From assembly GCA_902543245.1 (NCBI GenBank), contig CACBXQ010000006.1, forward strand, positions 1 to 64,000: DNA of 64,000 nt, in the 5' to 3' direction. The notes under the pieces were generated by a model. It was not told where the DNA came from. It did not search any database and worked only from the letters and a program-made list of their open reading frames with translations. How positions within the stretch are numbered: position 1 is the first letter of the stretch; every line of letters starts with the position of its first letter. The translations under genes and the position numbers were made by a program. The DNA is from an uncultured Pelagibacteraceae bacterium (GTDB taxonomy: Bacteria > Pseudomonadota > Alphaproteobacteria > Pelagibacterales > Pelagibacteraceae). Positions 1 to 7,916 of this stretch are shown here, in pieces.

Positions 1-366
1 AATTTCTATATCTCTATTATGTCGAACTATATCTTGTTTTGCACTTTGTACTAATATCTTAGCATCATTGTTTGTAAGTTTTTTATTATCTCCTTTTTTT
101 GAGATTGACATTGTTAGGTTTAATGAATCAACGGAATCTATTAAAATATTTGCATTTTCAATATATTCATTTATTTTTTTTTCTAAATCTAAAATTAAAA
201 ATTCTAAATTATCATTTAAATTATCTATATTTAAATTTTCTTTTTTTAAAGATAGATTATAATTTTTTTCAAATGATACCTGTTGATCATTTAAATTTTT
301 ACCAAAAGCTGCACCCCTAATTGTTGTTGATCCTAGATCAAAAAAAATATTATAATTTTTACTCAT
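1..366 (-). CDS. ftsA: Cell division protein FtsA, N-terminal 122 residues (runs off the window)
   Basis: This is the start of the actin-like protein that tethers the division ring to the membrane. The ATG at 366-364 overlaps the last 8 bases of ftsQ, the usual ftsQ-ftsA coupling. The visible residues begin with an actin-fold phosphate-1 loop (FFDLGSTTIRGAAF, about residues 8-21). An SHS2-like segment follows (LNLTMSISKKG, then a helix ending in AKQDIVRHNRDIEI). The reading frame is open to base 1, so the rest lies to the left. Oddly, a C-terminal FtsA fragment lies on the opposite strand at 1832-2344, so this gene takes part in an inverted rearrangement or chimeric join. Identification rests on gene order and domain pattern, because FtsA sequence is poorly conserved. 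Confidence 0.85.
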   Translation of the reverse strand, partial: MSKNYNIFFDLGSTTIRGAAFGKNLNDQQVSFEKNYNLSLKKENLNIDNLNDNLEFLILDLEKKINEYIENANILIDSVDSLNLTMSISKKGDNKKLTNNDAKILVQSAKQDIVRHNRDIEI

Positions 367-1057
367 TAGAAGTAATAATATAGTTTCTAATCCTCATATC
401 TAATAAATTAAATTTATTTATTTTTTCATCGTTAATCATAATATGAGCTCTGTTAATAGCTTCTTTAATATCCTGTTCAGGTAATTTAATAACTAATCCA
501 CTTTTAGTTTTCAAATCCCACCTCCCGATTTGAAAATAGTAAAAAGATGCTATATCTTTAAAATCAAATTTTGTTTCATCAATTATTTTTTTCAACTGAA
601 TAAATTTTTTATAATTACCGTTAGTAAAAACTAAAGGGAGATCAAGATCATTAAATGATGTATTTTCTAAGCTTATTAACTTATTATTTTCTCCAATTAT
701 ATATTTTTTATTTTCTAAATATGTGAAAGCTAAAAAATTTGTTCTTTTTAATTTTAGTTTAATAGTATTTGGATAAGATTTTCTAATTTCATAAGAGCCA
801 ATTATGCTGAATTGTTCTAAAATATTTTTTAATTCTTTCTTATTTAAAGTAAAAATATTTCTATCTTTAAATATTCTTAATTTTTGTTGAATAATATTAT
901 TTTTTTTAGATGAAAGACCTACTACGTTTATATTTTTTATTTTAAATGAGATAAAGTTGTAAGAATTATTAATCTTGAAGTTAATGGTAGTTAAAAATAA
1001 AAAAATAATAAGGTAAAAAAAAAGTTTTCTCTTATTATCTATTAATTGACGCATCAT
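359..1057 (-). CDS. ftsQ: Cell division protein FtsQ
   Basis: A 232-residue bitopic membrane protein of the divisome that links FtsB/FtsL to the septal machinery. It has a short basic cytoplasmic tail, one membrane helix at about residues 11-27 (LFFYLIIFLFLTTINF), a POTRA domain at about 36-110, and a beta-rich FtsQ domain with GRWDLKTKSGLVIKLP at about 177-192. The length is somewhat below the 250-300 residues usual in alphaproteobacteria. Its first 23 bases overlap the end of ddl and its stop overlaps the ftsA start, so the three are translated as one operon (ddl-ftsQ-ftsA). The family diverges quickly, so context carries much of the assignment. Confidence 0.88.
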   Translation of the reverse strand: MMRQLIDNKRKLFFYLIIFLFLTTINFKINNSYNFISFKIKNINVVGLSSKKNNIIQQKLRIFKDRNIFTLNKKELKNILEQFSIIGSYEIRKSYPNTIKLKLKRTNFLAFTYLENKKYIIGENNKLISLENTSFNDLDLPLVFTNGNYKKFIQLKKIIDETKFDFKDIASFYYFQIGRWDLKTKSGLVIKLPEQDIKEAINRAHIMINDEKINKFNLLDMRIRNYIITSNE

Positions 1058-1868
1058 TAATTATCCATTGAAGCAAGCTCATAAAACTGATTCCTTTATA
1101 TGCTGCAATTTCAGGAACTAAAGATAATTTAGTCATTCCTGGTTGAGTGTTTATTTCTAATAAGTAAAATTTACCACTAATATATTTAAAATCAGATCTA
1201 GTAACACCCCTACATCCTATAAGCTTATGAGCTTTTAATGCCAAATTAAGAACTTCATTAATTTTTTTTTTACTTAAATCTACTGGGATAATATGCTTTG
1301 TGCCTGCCTTGACGTTATACTTTGCTTTATAATCATAAAATTTTCTCTTCGGTGATAACTCGATCACACCAAGTTTTTTATTTCCCATTATTGCAACTTG
1401 AATCTCTCTTCCGCCAATATACTTTTCCACTAAAACTTCTTTATACGATGATAATTTTTTCAAGTTTTTAATAATATTTTTTTTATTACAAATATTAACA
1501 TCAACACTTGACCCTTCATCAACTGGTTTAATAACAACTGGAAATCCAAGTTTTATCTCAATATTTTTTAAAAGTGTATTTTTATTTTTTATAAGATCAA
1601 AACTATTCAATTTAAGAAATTTGGGAGTTCTAATATTGTTTCGAATAAAAATTCTTTTCGAAATTTCTTTATCCATTGCGATTGAAGATGAATTGACGCC
1701 CGAGTGAGTATATTTTATTTTTAAATTTTCTAGTAATGCTTGTATATATCCATCTTCACCAAATCTTCCATGAAGAGAATTATATACTACATCTGGTTTA
1801 AATTTTTTAATTTTACTTATAAATTCTGAGTCCGGTTGGTGGTAATCATATAACAAAAGACATATCAA
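1035..1868 (-). CDS. ddl: D-alanine--D-alanine ligase, 5'-truncated at an inversion junction
   Basis: The enzyme joins two D-alanines for peptidoglycan precursors in the cytoplasm. Recognisable ATP-grasp family segments are VVYNSLHGRFGEDG near the N-terminus, the AMDKEISKRIF helix, LVEKYIGGREIQVAIMGN, and the metal and substrate site LLEINTQPGMTKLSLVP. The N-terminal signature of Ddl (a GGxSxEREVSLxSG loop) is missing, about 30 residues. Homology starts near base 1832. The few residues before it (from a TTG at 1868) come from the reverse strand of an ftsA fragment that starts there. The frame has no better start before a stop at 1902-1904. As drawn the enzyme would lack part of its substrate-binding domain. 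I infer an artefactual or genuine inversion join, not a short Ddl. Confidence 0.85.
   Translation of the reverse strand: MICLLLYDYHQPDSEFISKIKKFKPDVVYNSLHGRFGEDGYIQALLENLKIKYTHSGVNSSSIAMDKEISKRIFIRNNIRTPKFLKLNSFDLIKNKNTLLKNIEIKLGFPVVIKPVDEGSSVDVNICNKKNIIKNLKKLSSYKEVLVEKYIGGREIQVAIMGNKKLGVIELSPKRKFYDYKAKYNVKAGTKHIIPVDLSKKKINEVLNLALKAHKLIGCRGVTRSDFKYISGKFYLLEINTQPGMTKLSLVPEIAAYKGISFMSLLQWIINDASINR
1826..1840. other. Inverted junction between ddl (minus) and ftsA (plus)
   Basis: To the left of about base 1832 the minus strand encodes Ddl up to its DSEFISKIKK segment. To the right the plus strand encodes FtsA from its PVGGNHITKDI motif, with no gap. Both genes lose their 5' portions at the same point. 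Normally ddl-ftsQ-ftsA-lpxC all point the same way, so one side has been flipped and about 90 FtsA codons are absent between the two pieces. The exact base cannot be fixed without a relative to align. Confidence 0.8.
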
Positions 1869-2344
1869 AAATTTTAAAACTTTCTTACGAAGAGTCAGAA
1901 ATTATTAAAAAAGGATTTAACGATAAAGATTTATTTTCTGAAAATTTGAGTATTCAGAAAGAACTTTTAAGCAATCTTAATCAAAATAATCTTACCCATC
2001 AGGAATTTTCTACAATTATTAAAGAAATTATTTTTGCAAGAAGTGATGAGATTTTGAGCATGAGTACTAATGTTGTTAATGATGTATTGACAAATAAAAT
2101 TGATGAAAAATACAAAATAATTTTAATAGGTTCAGGATCGAGAATATTTGAAAGTAATTCTATAAGCATTACAAAAAATCCAAATTTATTAGATGAATTT
2201 GATTATTTGACAGAAACATCCGAAACTATATGCAAGAGTGGTGAAAATTTGCTTTTACAGGGAAATTCTCAAGAGGTTATTATAGTTCCTAAACAAAATG
2301 AAAAATCAGGCTTTTTTGTTAGATTTTTTAACCTTTTTAAATAA
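1832..2344 (+). CDS. ftsA: FtsA C-terminal fragment (5'-truncated)
   Basis: The open frame from base 1832 encodes 170 residues matching the last part of FtsA. It starts with the subdomain 2 motif PVGGNHITKDISKIL, followed by a region rich in helices, an actin-fold phosphate-2-like strand KIILIGSGSRI, and a C-terminal amphipathic helix SGFFVRFFNLFK that would be the membrane-targeting sequence. An ATG-like start is absent upstream, and the first usable codon (TTG at 1946) lies far inside the domain, so this is a fragment. It is followed after 67 bases by lpxC, as expected if it is the true 3' end of the division cluster. The missing middle of FtsA is not present in the window. Confidence 0.8.
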   Translation, partial: PVGGNHITKDISKILKLSYEESEIIKKGFNDKDLFSENLSIQKELLSNLNQNNLTHQEFSTIIKEIIFARSDEILSMSTNVVNDVLTNKIDEKYKIILIGSGSRIFESNSISITKNPNLLDEFDYLTETSETICKSGENLLLQGNSQEVIIVPKQNEKSGFFVRFFNLFK

Positions 2345-2411
2345 ATCTTCGTATTTTCTTGTAACATTAGTTGTCTTTTGAAGCTTAAATTAACAAAATA
2401 TAAAGTATTCG

Positions 2412-3332
2412 ATGTCAGTTTTAAATCAAAAAACAATTAGAAATGAAATAAGCTTTAAAGGCATAGGTCTTCACTCAGGTAAAAAAGTTAACTTAAAATT
2501 GTTACCTGCCAAACCTAACTCGGGTATTGTTTTTAAGAGAACTGACTTAAAAAATCAAAATATTATACTTCCTGGAATTTACAACGTATCAAATGCAACT
2601 TTATGTACTACAATTTCCAATGAGTATGGAAATTCTGTCATGACAATTGAACATTTGATGGCAGCTATTTTTGGAAAAGGAGTCGACAATTTATTGATTG
2701 AAATAGACTCCGTTGAAGTTCCAATTTTAGATGGGTCGGCTAGAGAATTTGTAAAAGGAATTGATCACACAGGTTTAGAAATTAGTGATACTCCAATAAA
2801 GATTATAAAAATTGAAAAAAAAGTTTCAATTAAAGAAGGTGATAAATTTGTTTCAATAGAACCTAATAATTTAAGTCTTGATATAGATTTTGAAATAAAT
2901 TTTAATAATCCTATTATATCAAAACAAAGGAAAAAAATTAAGATATACGAGAATGATTTATCTGAGATTTATGAATCAAGAACTTTTTGCTTATTTGAAG
3001 ATATTGAAAAATTAAAGAAAATGAATTTTGCATTGGGAGGTAGTTTGGACAATGCAATTGTTGTTAAAGGTAACGAAATATTAAATAAAAATGGATTAAG
3101 AAATAAATATGAATTTGTAAATCATAAAATCTTGGATTGCATGGGAGACTTATATCTTTCAGGATATAAAATGTTAGCAAAAGTGGTATGTTCTCAAGGT
3201 GGACACCAAATGACAAATAAATTGATGAGAAAAACTTTTGAAGATAGAAAAAACTTTTCATTATTTGAAATTAAAGAAAAAAACGTCCCACATTCATTTA
3301 TTTCAAGAAATCAACTTAAATCAATAGCTTAA
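2412..3332 (+). CDS. lpxC: UDP-3-O-acyl-N-acetylglucosamine deacetylase (LpxC)
   Basis: This zinc enzyme catalyses the committed step of lipid A synthesis in the cytoplasm. At 306 residues it is full length. The catalytic and metal residues can be placed at their Escherichia coli-like positions: the TIEHLMAA motif gives E80 and H81, the NHKILDCMGDLYL motif gives H238, D242 and D246, and GGHQ gives H265. The IPI-type insert PILDGSAREF is also present. The ATG at 2412 starts a typical MSVLNQKTIRNEISFKGIGLH N-terminus. The gene sits between the ftsA fragment and bamD, the standard alphaproteobacterial setting except that ftsZ, which usually comes between ftsA and lpxC, is not here. Confidence 0.97.
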   Translation: MSVLNQKTIRNEISFKGIGLHSGKKVNLKLLPAKPNSGIVFKRTDLKNQNIILPGIYNVSNATLCTTISNEYGNSVMTIEHLMAAIFGKGVDNLLIEIDSVEVPILDGSAREFVKGIDHTGLEISDTPIKIIKIEKKVSIKEGDKFVSIEPNNLSLDIDFEINFNNPIISKQRKKIKIYENDLSEIYESRTFCLFEDIEKLKKMNFALGGSLDNAIVVKGNEILNKNGLRNKYEFVNHKILDCMGDLYLSGYKMLAKVVCSQGGHQMTNKLMRKTFEDRKNFSLFEIKEKNVPHSFISRNQLKSIA

Positions 3333-3372
3333 GTAATAGAGTTTTTCATTATTTCTGTTAAAAACTTATTTA

Positions 3373-4212
3373 ATGAAATTCGTAAATATTTTAATTATAT
3401 TTTGTCTTTTATCTTTTTTGTCTTGTGCAAAAAAAGAGGAAAAGGTTGAAGTTATTATTGATGATGTAATTGAAACTCAAATGCTCGAGTCTTATAAAAA
3501 AGGGTTGAAAGCTCTCGAGGAGGGAGATGCATTGTATGCAGCAAGGCACTTTACAGATGCTGAGTTATTATTTCCACAATCAGAATGGGCACCAAAATCA
3601 TTATTAATGGCCGCTTACTCATATTACAGTCAAGATTATTTTGCAGATGCGATTGATGAACTTGAAAGATTCATTAAGACTTATCCTCAAAGTAATAGAT
3701 TAGATTATGCTTATTTTCTTTTAGCTACTTGTTATTATGAAAAAATTATAGATGAAAAGAAAGATTTGAAGCCATTATTTAAAGCAAAAGAAACTTTTAA
3801 ATTTGTTATTCAAGAGTACCCAAACACTGATTTTGCTTTAGATGCTAAATTTAAATTAAATTTAATAGATGAAACCTTAGCTGGCAAAGAGATGTATATT
3901 GGTAGGTATTATATAAAAAAAGAAAAATGGATTGCCGCAATCAATAGATTCAAGTATGTGGTAGATAATTACAATTCAACAATTTACATAGAGGAAGCTC
4001 TTCATAGATTAGTTGAACTTCATTATAAAATTGGTCTTATAGAAGAGTCTAAAAAATACGCAGCAGTTTTAGGATACAATTATCAATCTGGAGATTGGTA
4101 TGAAGTTTCTTATCAAATATTTAATAAAGAATTTGACCCAAAAGACAATAGTATAAAACCAAAAAAAGGTAATTTCATTTTTAAAAAATTCAAAAATTTA
4201 TTTGAAAACTAA
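3373..4212 (+). CDS. bamD: Outer membrane assembly lipoprotein BamD
   Basis: An essential lipoprotein of the BAM complex that inserts beta-barrel proteins into the outer membrane. It has a lipoprotein signal peptide ending in LLSFLSC with the lipidated cysteine at residue 18. About five TPR-like helical repeats follow, for example DAIDELERFIKTYPQS and AAINRFKYVVDNYNS. Its 279 residues fit the family. Its stop overlaps the ligA start by one base (TAATG). In many alphaproteobacteria recN sits between bamD and ligA; it does not here. Confidence 0.93.
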   Translation: MKFVNILIIFCLLSFLSCAKKEEKVEVIIDDVIETQMLESYKKGLKALEEGDALYAARHFTDAELLFPQSEWAPKSLLMAAYSYYSQDYFADAIDELERFIKTYPQSNRLDYAYFLLATCYYEKIIDEKKDLKPLFKAKETFKFVIQEYPNTDFALDAKFKLNLIDETLAGKEMYIGRYYIKKEKWIAAINRFKYVVDNYNSTIYIEEALHRLVELHYKIGLIEESKKYAAVLGYNYQSGDWYEVSYQIFNKEFDPKDNSIKPKKGNFIFKKFKNLFEN

Positions 4213-6230
4213 TGAAGAATGAAAATTTAAAAAAAAAATATCAAGAAAAAATAAAATTATTGGTCAAATATAATAAATATTATTACGAAAATAATTCTCC
4301 ACTAATTGATGACAATGAATATGATAGTTTAAAAATTGAAATACTTGATTTAGAAAAAAAAAATTCGTTTTTAAAAAGTAAGGATTCTCCCTCAAAAACT
4401 GTAGGTTTCAAACCTTCAAAAAATTTTGCAAAGATTAATCATAAAGTTCCAATGTTATCTTTATCTAATGCATTTGATAAAAATGACTTAGAAAATTTTC
4501 AAAAAAAAATAATAAATTTTTTAAATTTTAAAAATGAAAACCAATTATTTGAATATAGTACAGAGCCAAAAATAGATGGAATATCTGCATCATTATTGTA
4601 TAAAAATGGTAAATTTGTGAAAGGATTATCTAGAGGTGATGGTAAAACTGGTGAAGATATAACTAAAAATTTATTTACAATAAAAGATATTCCAAAAGTT
4701 ATTGAAGATAATAATTTTCCCAAAGAGATAGACATAAGAGGAGAGGTATTTATAGAAAAGAATGATTTTAAACTATTAAGAGAAAAATTTGCAAATCCAA
4801 GGAATGCTGCATCAGGTTCTTTAAGGCAAAAAAACCCAGAAGAAACTAAAAAAATTCCATTAAGATTTATAGCTTATACTTATGGCTATTCAGAAAAAAT
4901 GAGAATTAAAACCCAAACAGAATTTTTGAAATATTTAAATACATGGGGCTTTAAAACTAATAAGTTTAATAAAAAAATTACAGGAATTGAAAATCTGATT
5001 AAAAATCATCAATATTTAGAGCAAAAAAGAAATGAAATTGATTTCGATATTGATGGTGTTGTTTACAAAATAGATGATTTTAAATTGCAAGAAAGATTAG
5101 GTTTTGTCGCTAATGCGCCTAGATGGGCTATAGCGCATAAATTTTCAGCTAATAGCTCAATTTCTATAATTAAAAATATTGAAATCCAAATTGGCAGAAC
5201 TGGAGCACTAACTCCTGTGGCTAAAATAAATCCAGTTAATATTGGTGGTGTAATGGTATCTAATGCAACATTACATAATGAAGATGAAATTAATAGAAAA
5301 GATATTAGAGTTGGAGATACTGTAGTTGTTGAGAGAGCGGGGGACGTGATACCACATGTCATATCTGTAGATAAAAAAAAGAGAAAAGCTGATTCAAAAA
5401 AATATATTTTTCCTGAAAAATGTCCGTGTGGGTTCAAGGTTATTAAGGATTATAACAAAATAACTAAAAAATTTGATGCAGTCAAGAGATGTCCAGATAG
5501 AGGTTTTGAATGTGAAAAAATGGCAAAAGAAAAAATTAAACATTTTGTATCTAAAGATGCATTAAATATTGATGGTCTTGGAAAAAAAGTAGTTGAGAAT
5601 TTTTGGAGTCTTAATTTAATAAGACTTCCTCAGGATTTATTTAAATTAGATTTTAATAAAATTGAAAATCTAGAGGGCTGGGGTAAACAATCTGCACTTA
5701 ATCTTAAATATTCTATTAACAAGTCCAAAGAAATTTCATTAGAAAAATTAATATATTCATTAGGTATAAGACATATAGGGCAAGAGAATGCAAAATTAAT
5801 TTCACAAAATATTCAAACTTTAGATAATTTATGTAAAATTTCCGACAAATATAATTTTAATACTTTTTTGAACATAGATGGTATTGGAGAAACACAAATA
5901 AATTCACTTAAAAAATTCTTTTCTAATAATATAAATTTGGAAATAATTAAAGAATTAAAAAAATTTATTATAATAAAAAAATCAAACTTGAAGATAACTG
6001 GAAAACTTAAAAATAAAACTTTTATTTTTACTGGAAAACTAGATACAATGAGTAGAGCTGAAGCAAAATCATTAATAGAAAAAAATTCTGGGAAAATTTT
6101 AAGTAATGTGAATAAAAAACTAGATTATTTAATTATTGGTGAAAAACCTACTACCAAAAAAGTTCTAAAAGCAAAAGAATTAAATATTAAAGTAATTAGC
6201 CAAGCAGAGTTTCTGAAATTATTAAATTAA
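4212..6230 (+). CDS. ligA: NAD-dependent DNA ligase LigA
   Basis: Seals nicks in replication and repair using NAD. The order of parts is normal: Ia domain with NNSPLIDDNEYDSL (about residues 27-40), adenylation site EPKIDGISASL with the catalytic lysine K120, nucleotidyltransferase motifs (RNAASGSLRQ; DIDGVVYKI), OB fold, zinc finger, helix-hairpin-helix repeats (LGIRHIGQENA; IDGIGETQI) and a C-terminal BRCT domain (about 595-672). The zinc finger is unusual: its cysteines are C404, C406, C427 and C434 (C-x1-C-x20-C-x6-C), whereas E. coli has C-x2-C-x14-C-x5-C. The gene follows bamD with a one-base overlap and ends convergently, overlapping pepP by 9 bases. Confidence 0.97.
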   Translation: MKNENLKKKYQEKIKLLVKYNKYYYENNSPLIDDNEYDSLKIEILDLEKKNSFLKSKDSPSKTVGFKPSKNFAKINHKVPMLSLSNAFDKNDLENFQKKIINFLNFKNENQLFEYSTEPKIDGISASLLYKNGKFVKGLSRGDGKTGEDITKNLFTIKDIPKVIEDNNFPKEIDIRGEVFIEKNDFKLLREKFANPRNAASGSLRQKNPEETKKIPLRFIAYTYGYSEKMRIKTQTEFLKYLNTWGFKTNKFNKKITGIENLIKNHQYLEQKRNEIDFDIDGVVYKIDDFKLQERLGFVANAPRWAIAHKFSANSSISIIKNIEIQIGRTGALTPVAKINPVNIGGVMVSNATLHNEDEINRKDIRVGDTVVVERAGDVIPHVISVDKKKRKADSKKYIFPEKCPCGFKVIKDYNKITKKFDAVKRCPDRGFECEKMAKEKIKHFVSKDALNIDGLGKKVVENFWSLNLIRLPQDLFKLDFNKIENLEGWGKQSALNLKYSINKSKEISLEKLIYSLGIRHIGQENAKLISQNIQTLDNLCKISDKYNFNTFLNIDGIGETQINSLKKFFSNNINLEIIKELKKFIIIKKSNLKITGKLKNKTFIFTGKLDTMSRAEAKSLIEKNSGKILSNVNKKLDYLIIGEKPTTKKVLKAKELNIKVISQAEFLKLLN

Positions 6231-7916
6231 TTTTGCTAGCCACTTTCTTTCAGATTCATTAAGATACTTTGAAAGTTTAGAATAAACATTTAAATGATAA
6301 AAGAATATATAATCTTTTTCACTCTTATTTAACAACTTGAAGTTTATTAGTTCTTTCTCTAATGGTGCAAGCGTTAAATTTTCAAAAAATATTTTGTTAT
6401 TAATTTTTTTTACAAAAACTAAATTTTCAATTCTCATCCCGTATTTACCTTCCTTGTAGAATCCGGGTTCATTACTTAATATCATACCTTCTCTGATTTT
6501 AACTGAATTAAACCTAGAGATTGCCTGTGGTCCCTCGTGAACGTTAAGGAAAAAACCAACTCCATGCCCAGTTCCATGACTGTAGTCTAAACCAGACTCT
6601 TTCAGGCTTTTCCTCGCCAAAACATCTATTTTGCTCCCATTGGTATACTTTTTTAAGTCTGCAGATGCTACTGCAATATGACCTTTTAAAACTTTGGTAT
6701 ATATATTTTTAATATTACTACTTTGTTTGCCAAAACATAATGTTCTAGTTACATCAGTTGTTCCGTATTTATATTGACCACCTGAATCACAAAGGAATAA
6801 GTCTTGTTTATTTATTGATCTATCAGATTTTTTTGTAGCACGATAATGAACTATTGCACCATTTGGACCTGATCCAGCTATTGTATTAAAGCTTGGATAT
6901 ATATATTCTTTATTTAAAGATCTAAATTTTTCTAGTTTTTTTTCAGCTCTAATTTCTGTAATTTTTTTTTTATTTTCGTTTTTCATCCAATATATAAATT
7001 TTGTTAAAGCTACACCATCTAGAATATGAGATTTAATCATACCCTGAATTTCTGTTTTATTCTTTATCGATTTTAATTCATAGATTGGATCTATTTCACT
7101 TATTATATTGAATTTTGTTTTTATAATGTTTTCAAAAAAAATTGAGCAACTTAAGTTATCAATTATAATATTTCCATGATCAAGTTTATATAAAATTTCA
7201 TTTAATTTTTTCGCATGAAAAACCTGATTAGCTGTTAATTTTCCACTTTTTACAATTTTTTTGGCTTTTCCCTGTTCAGCAAAAAAATAAATTTTTTTTC
7301 TATTGGTTAATAACATTCTACAATTGGGGATTGGGCTGTTTGGATTATCAAATCCACGGATATTTAATATCCATGCTATATTTTCTGGCGCAGTTATAAA
7401 TAAGTATTTTGTTTTTTTCGAATTAAGTATTTTGCATAATCTATTTATTTTTGAATTATGGGTCTCTCCAGTTATTTTATTTTCTAGATTAAAAAAAGGT
7501 TTATTTTTTTCTCTTGTAATCTTATTTACAATTAAATCATTTTCAATGTGCTTAAATTTAATATTATTACCAAAATAGATATTTAGAATTTTTTTAGTAA
7601 ATAGCTTTGGGTTAATTCCTAATGTTAATTTTTTTTTATAAACGTTTTTTGGAAAGAATTTTGGTGTTTCATAGATATGAAAATTTTTTCCTGATTGTTT
7701 TTTTGCTTGCAAAGTATATCTTCCATCAACAAAGAGATGATTTTTTTTCTTAAGTATGACCGCAAACCCAGCAGATCCAGAAAATTCTGATATTATTTTA
7801 AGTCTATCAGTTTTAGCATATTCTCCAAAGTAATCGTCGTTTTTTGGAATTATATAACCATCAATATTAAATTTTGAGAATTTTTTTCTAAGTAGTTTAA
7901 TTCTATTTTTAATCAT
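6222..7916 (-). CDS. pepP: Xaa-Pro aminopeptidase (M24B family, PepP-like)
   Basis: A cytoplasmic metallopeptidase that removes N-terminal residues preceding proline. A creatinase-type N-terminal domain, a second degenerate copy, and a catalytic pita-bread domain can be followed. The metal ligands are visible as DSGGQYKYGTTDVTRT (two Asp), the His in SHGTGHGVG, the Glu in ILSNEPGFY and the Glu in MRIENLVFV. I chose the ATG at 7916 because it overlaps the uvrD stop as ATGA, the usual coupling in this genome. A start 27 bases upstream (7943) is also open and would add nine basic residues. The three-domain length (about 564) fits the eukaryote-like aminopeptidase P type common in alphaproteobacteria. 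Confidence 0.93.
   Translation of the reverse strand: MIKNRIKLLRKKFSKFNIDGYIIPKNDDYFGEYAKTDRLKIISEFSGSAGFAVILKKKNHLFVDGRYTLQAKKQSGKNFHIYETPKFFPKNVYKKKLTLGINPKLFTKKILNIYFGNNIKFKHIENDLIVNKITREKNKPFFNLENKITGETHNSKINRLCKILNSKKTKYLFITAPENIAWILNIRGFDNPNSPIPNCRMLLTNRKKIYFFAEQGKAKKIVKSGKLTANQVFHAKKLNEILYKLDHGNIIIDNLSCSIFFENIIKTKFNIISEIDPIYELKSIKNKTEIQGMIKSHILDGVALTKFIYWMKNENKKKITEIRAEKKLEKFRSLNKEYIYPSFNTIAGSGPNGAIVHYRATKKSDRSINKQDLFLCDSGGQYKYGTTDVTRTLCFGKQSSNIKNIYTKVLKGHIAVASADLKKYTNGSKIDVLARKSLKESGLDYSHGTGHGVGFFLNVHEGPQAISRFNSVKIREGMILSNEPGFYKEGKYGMRIENLVFVKKINNKIFFENLTLAPLEKELINFKLLNKSEKDYIFFYHLNVYSKLSKYLNESERKWLAKLI

Noticed and set aside
1866-1868. TTG start giving a 277-residue Ddl
   Set aside because: The first residues after it come from the antisense of the ftsA fragment and have no similarity to Ddl; the start is an accident of the junction.
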